Source: Eulemur rufifrons (Eukaryota; Chordata; Mammalia; Primates; Lemuridae). Taken from it: a DNA stretch of 64,000 nt. A model generated the notes under the pieces. That model did not search any database. It was not told the DNA's origin and saw only the letters and a program-made list of their open reading frames with translations. Location: assembly GCF_041146395.1 (NCBI RefSeq), contig NC_090989.1:173445501-173509500 (forward strand). The letters are read 5' to 3'. Positions 62,582 through 64,000 of this stretch are shown here, piece by piece. Position numbers and translations under genes: made by a program. Every line of letters begins with the position of its first letter. Within the stretch, counting starts at the first letter, position 1.

Positions 62582-63281
62582 CTCTGCTTAAAACCTCACA
62601 GTGGCTTCCCCTCAGACTGGAATAAAATCTGTATCCTCACCAAGGTCTAGGAGGCCGATACGATCTGTGGCCTCCCTGCACCGTGCCTGACATCTCTGAG
62701 CAGTTATGGTATCACCCACCTCTCTCATGATGCTACCACCATACTGGTGTTCTCTCCATTCCCGCAACTCTTACAGCTCAATCCGCCAGCGGGTATTTGC
62801 CTCTGCCTGGGAGCTTCTTTCCCTGGCTCGATTATCTCTGATCAGGTCACAGTCCAAGCAGCGCCTCTTCGGATGCCCTGCCTCCCTCTTCCATCTGTGG
62901 CCTCAGACTGTATCATGTCACCCTGGTTCATTTCCTTCAGGGCACTCATCACTGCCTGGAATCACCGTACTTACTGACTTGTTCACTTATTTCTTATCTG
63001 CCTCTCACCTCTAGAATGGAAGCTCCATAAGGGCAGGGACCTTCCCTGTCTTTCTTTTATCTCCAGGGCCTAGAATACGGCCCGGCACATAGCAGATGCA
63101 CAATTTACTTTTGCGGAATAAATTTGACTACTGTGAGGCTATCTTGAGGCCAAGATGTTGTAGGCAGGGGACTTGCACAGTGATCTCATGGAGGTTAAAT
63201 ATAATTTATGAGTTGGTACAGGTGAAATGAGTTGGGATGCCTAAGATGTGAACAGTGTCTAAGACACAGAGACATGAAAGA

Positions 63282-64000
<719 letters not shown>

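Larger units (their letters stand above)
61290..63130 (+). mobile_element. L2 LINE split by a MaLR LTR and an Alu
   Basis: L2 blocks are CCTGGAGTCACACTTGATCC (about 61348), ATCTACTGTCATCAGCTTC after the Alu, GCTTAAAACCTCACAGTGGCTTCCC at 62586 after the LTR, and the 3' end with GGAAGCTCCATAAGGGCAGG and TTTTGCGGAATAAATTTGAC. The order proves one element broken by two later insertions. Confidence 0.8.

Overview
This window is non-coding-dominated mammalian nuclear DNA from a strepsirrhine primate, most likely a lemur. The evidence is the repeats. There are several Alu elements. The younger ones carry the strepsirrhine-style second arm (GAGCTAGGCTGACGCCACGG) and an extra A/T-rich linker between the arms (a segment with TTAGCTGGACAAC). 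A short L1 3' end with a sequence unlike human L1PA is also present, along with MIR, L2, MER5, MER20 and MaLR fossils. No bacterial, plasmid, phage or CRISPR features are present.

The only clearly protein-coding material is the 3' end of EOGT on the minus strand. EOGT is the ER-resident O-GlcNAc transferase that modifies EGF domains. Four exons (59020-59081, 56605-56724, 54638-54740, 53929-54075) join in frame to give the last 143 residues, ending in an RDEL-type ER retrieval signal. Its 3' UTR lies below 53928, and the rest of the gene continues beyond base 64000.

A roughly 1.8-kb CpG island at about 14.7-16.5 kb looks like the promoter of another minus-strand gene. In human chromosome 3p14.1, from memory, the next gene downstream of EOGT in the same orientation is TAFA4 (FAM19A4), whose 5' end lies roughly 40 kb from the EOGT 3' end. 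Here the spacing is about 36 kb, so I assign the island to TAFA4. On that reading 1-16 kb is mostly TAFA4 intron 1, and no TAFA4 coding exon was recognised in it.

Layout: 1-14.7 kb, putative TAFA4 intron 1 with old repeats; 14.7-16.5 kb, CpG-island promoter; 16.5-52 kb, intergenic, with repeats, a U6 snRNA pseudogene (about 27.0 kb), a roughly 235-bp local duplication (37.8 and 39.6 kb), several repeat-free candidate conserved elements and a perfect CTCF-type motif at 49.70 kb; 52-64 kb, the EOGT 3' UTR, final exons and introns, with four Alus, an L2 split by a MaLR LTR and an Alu, and microsatellites.

I found no convincing undescribed molecular system. The items most worth checking are the CTCF-type site between the two genes, the coding-like segment at 5.2-5.4 kb, the local duplication, the RDEL terminus of EOGT, and the candidate enhancers. 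Repeat family names are from memory of consensus features. No database search was run.
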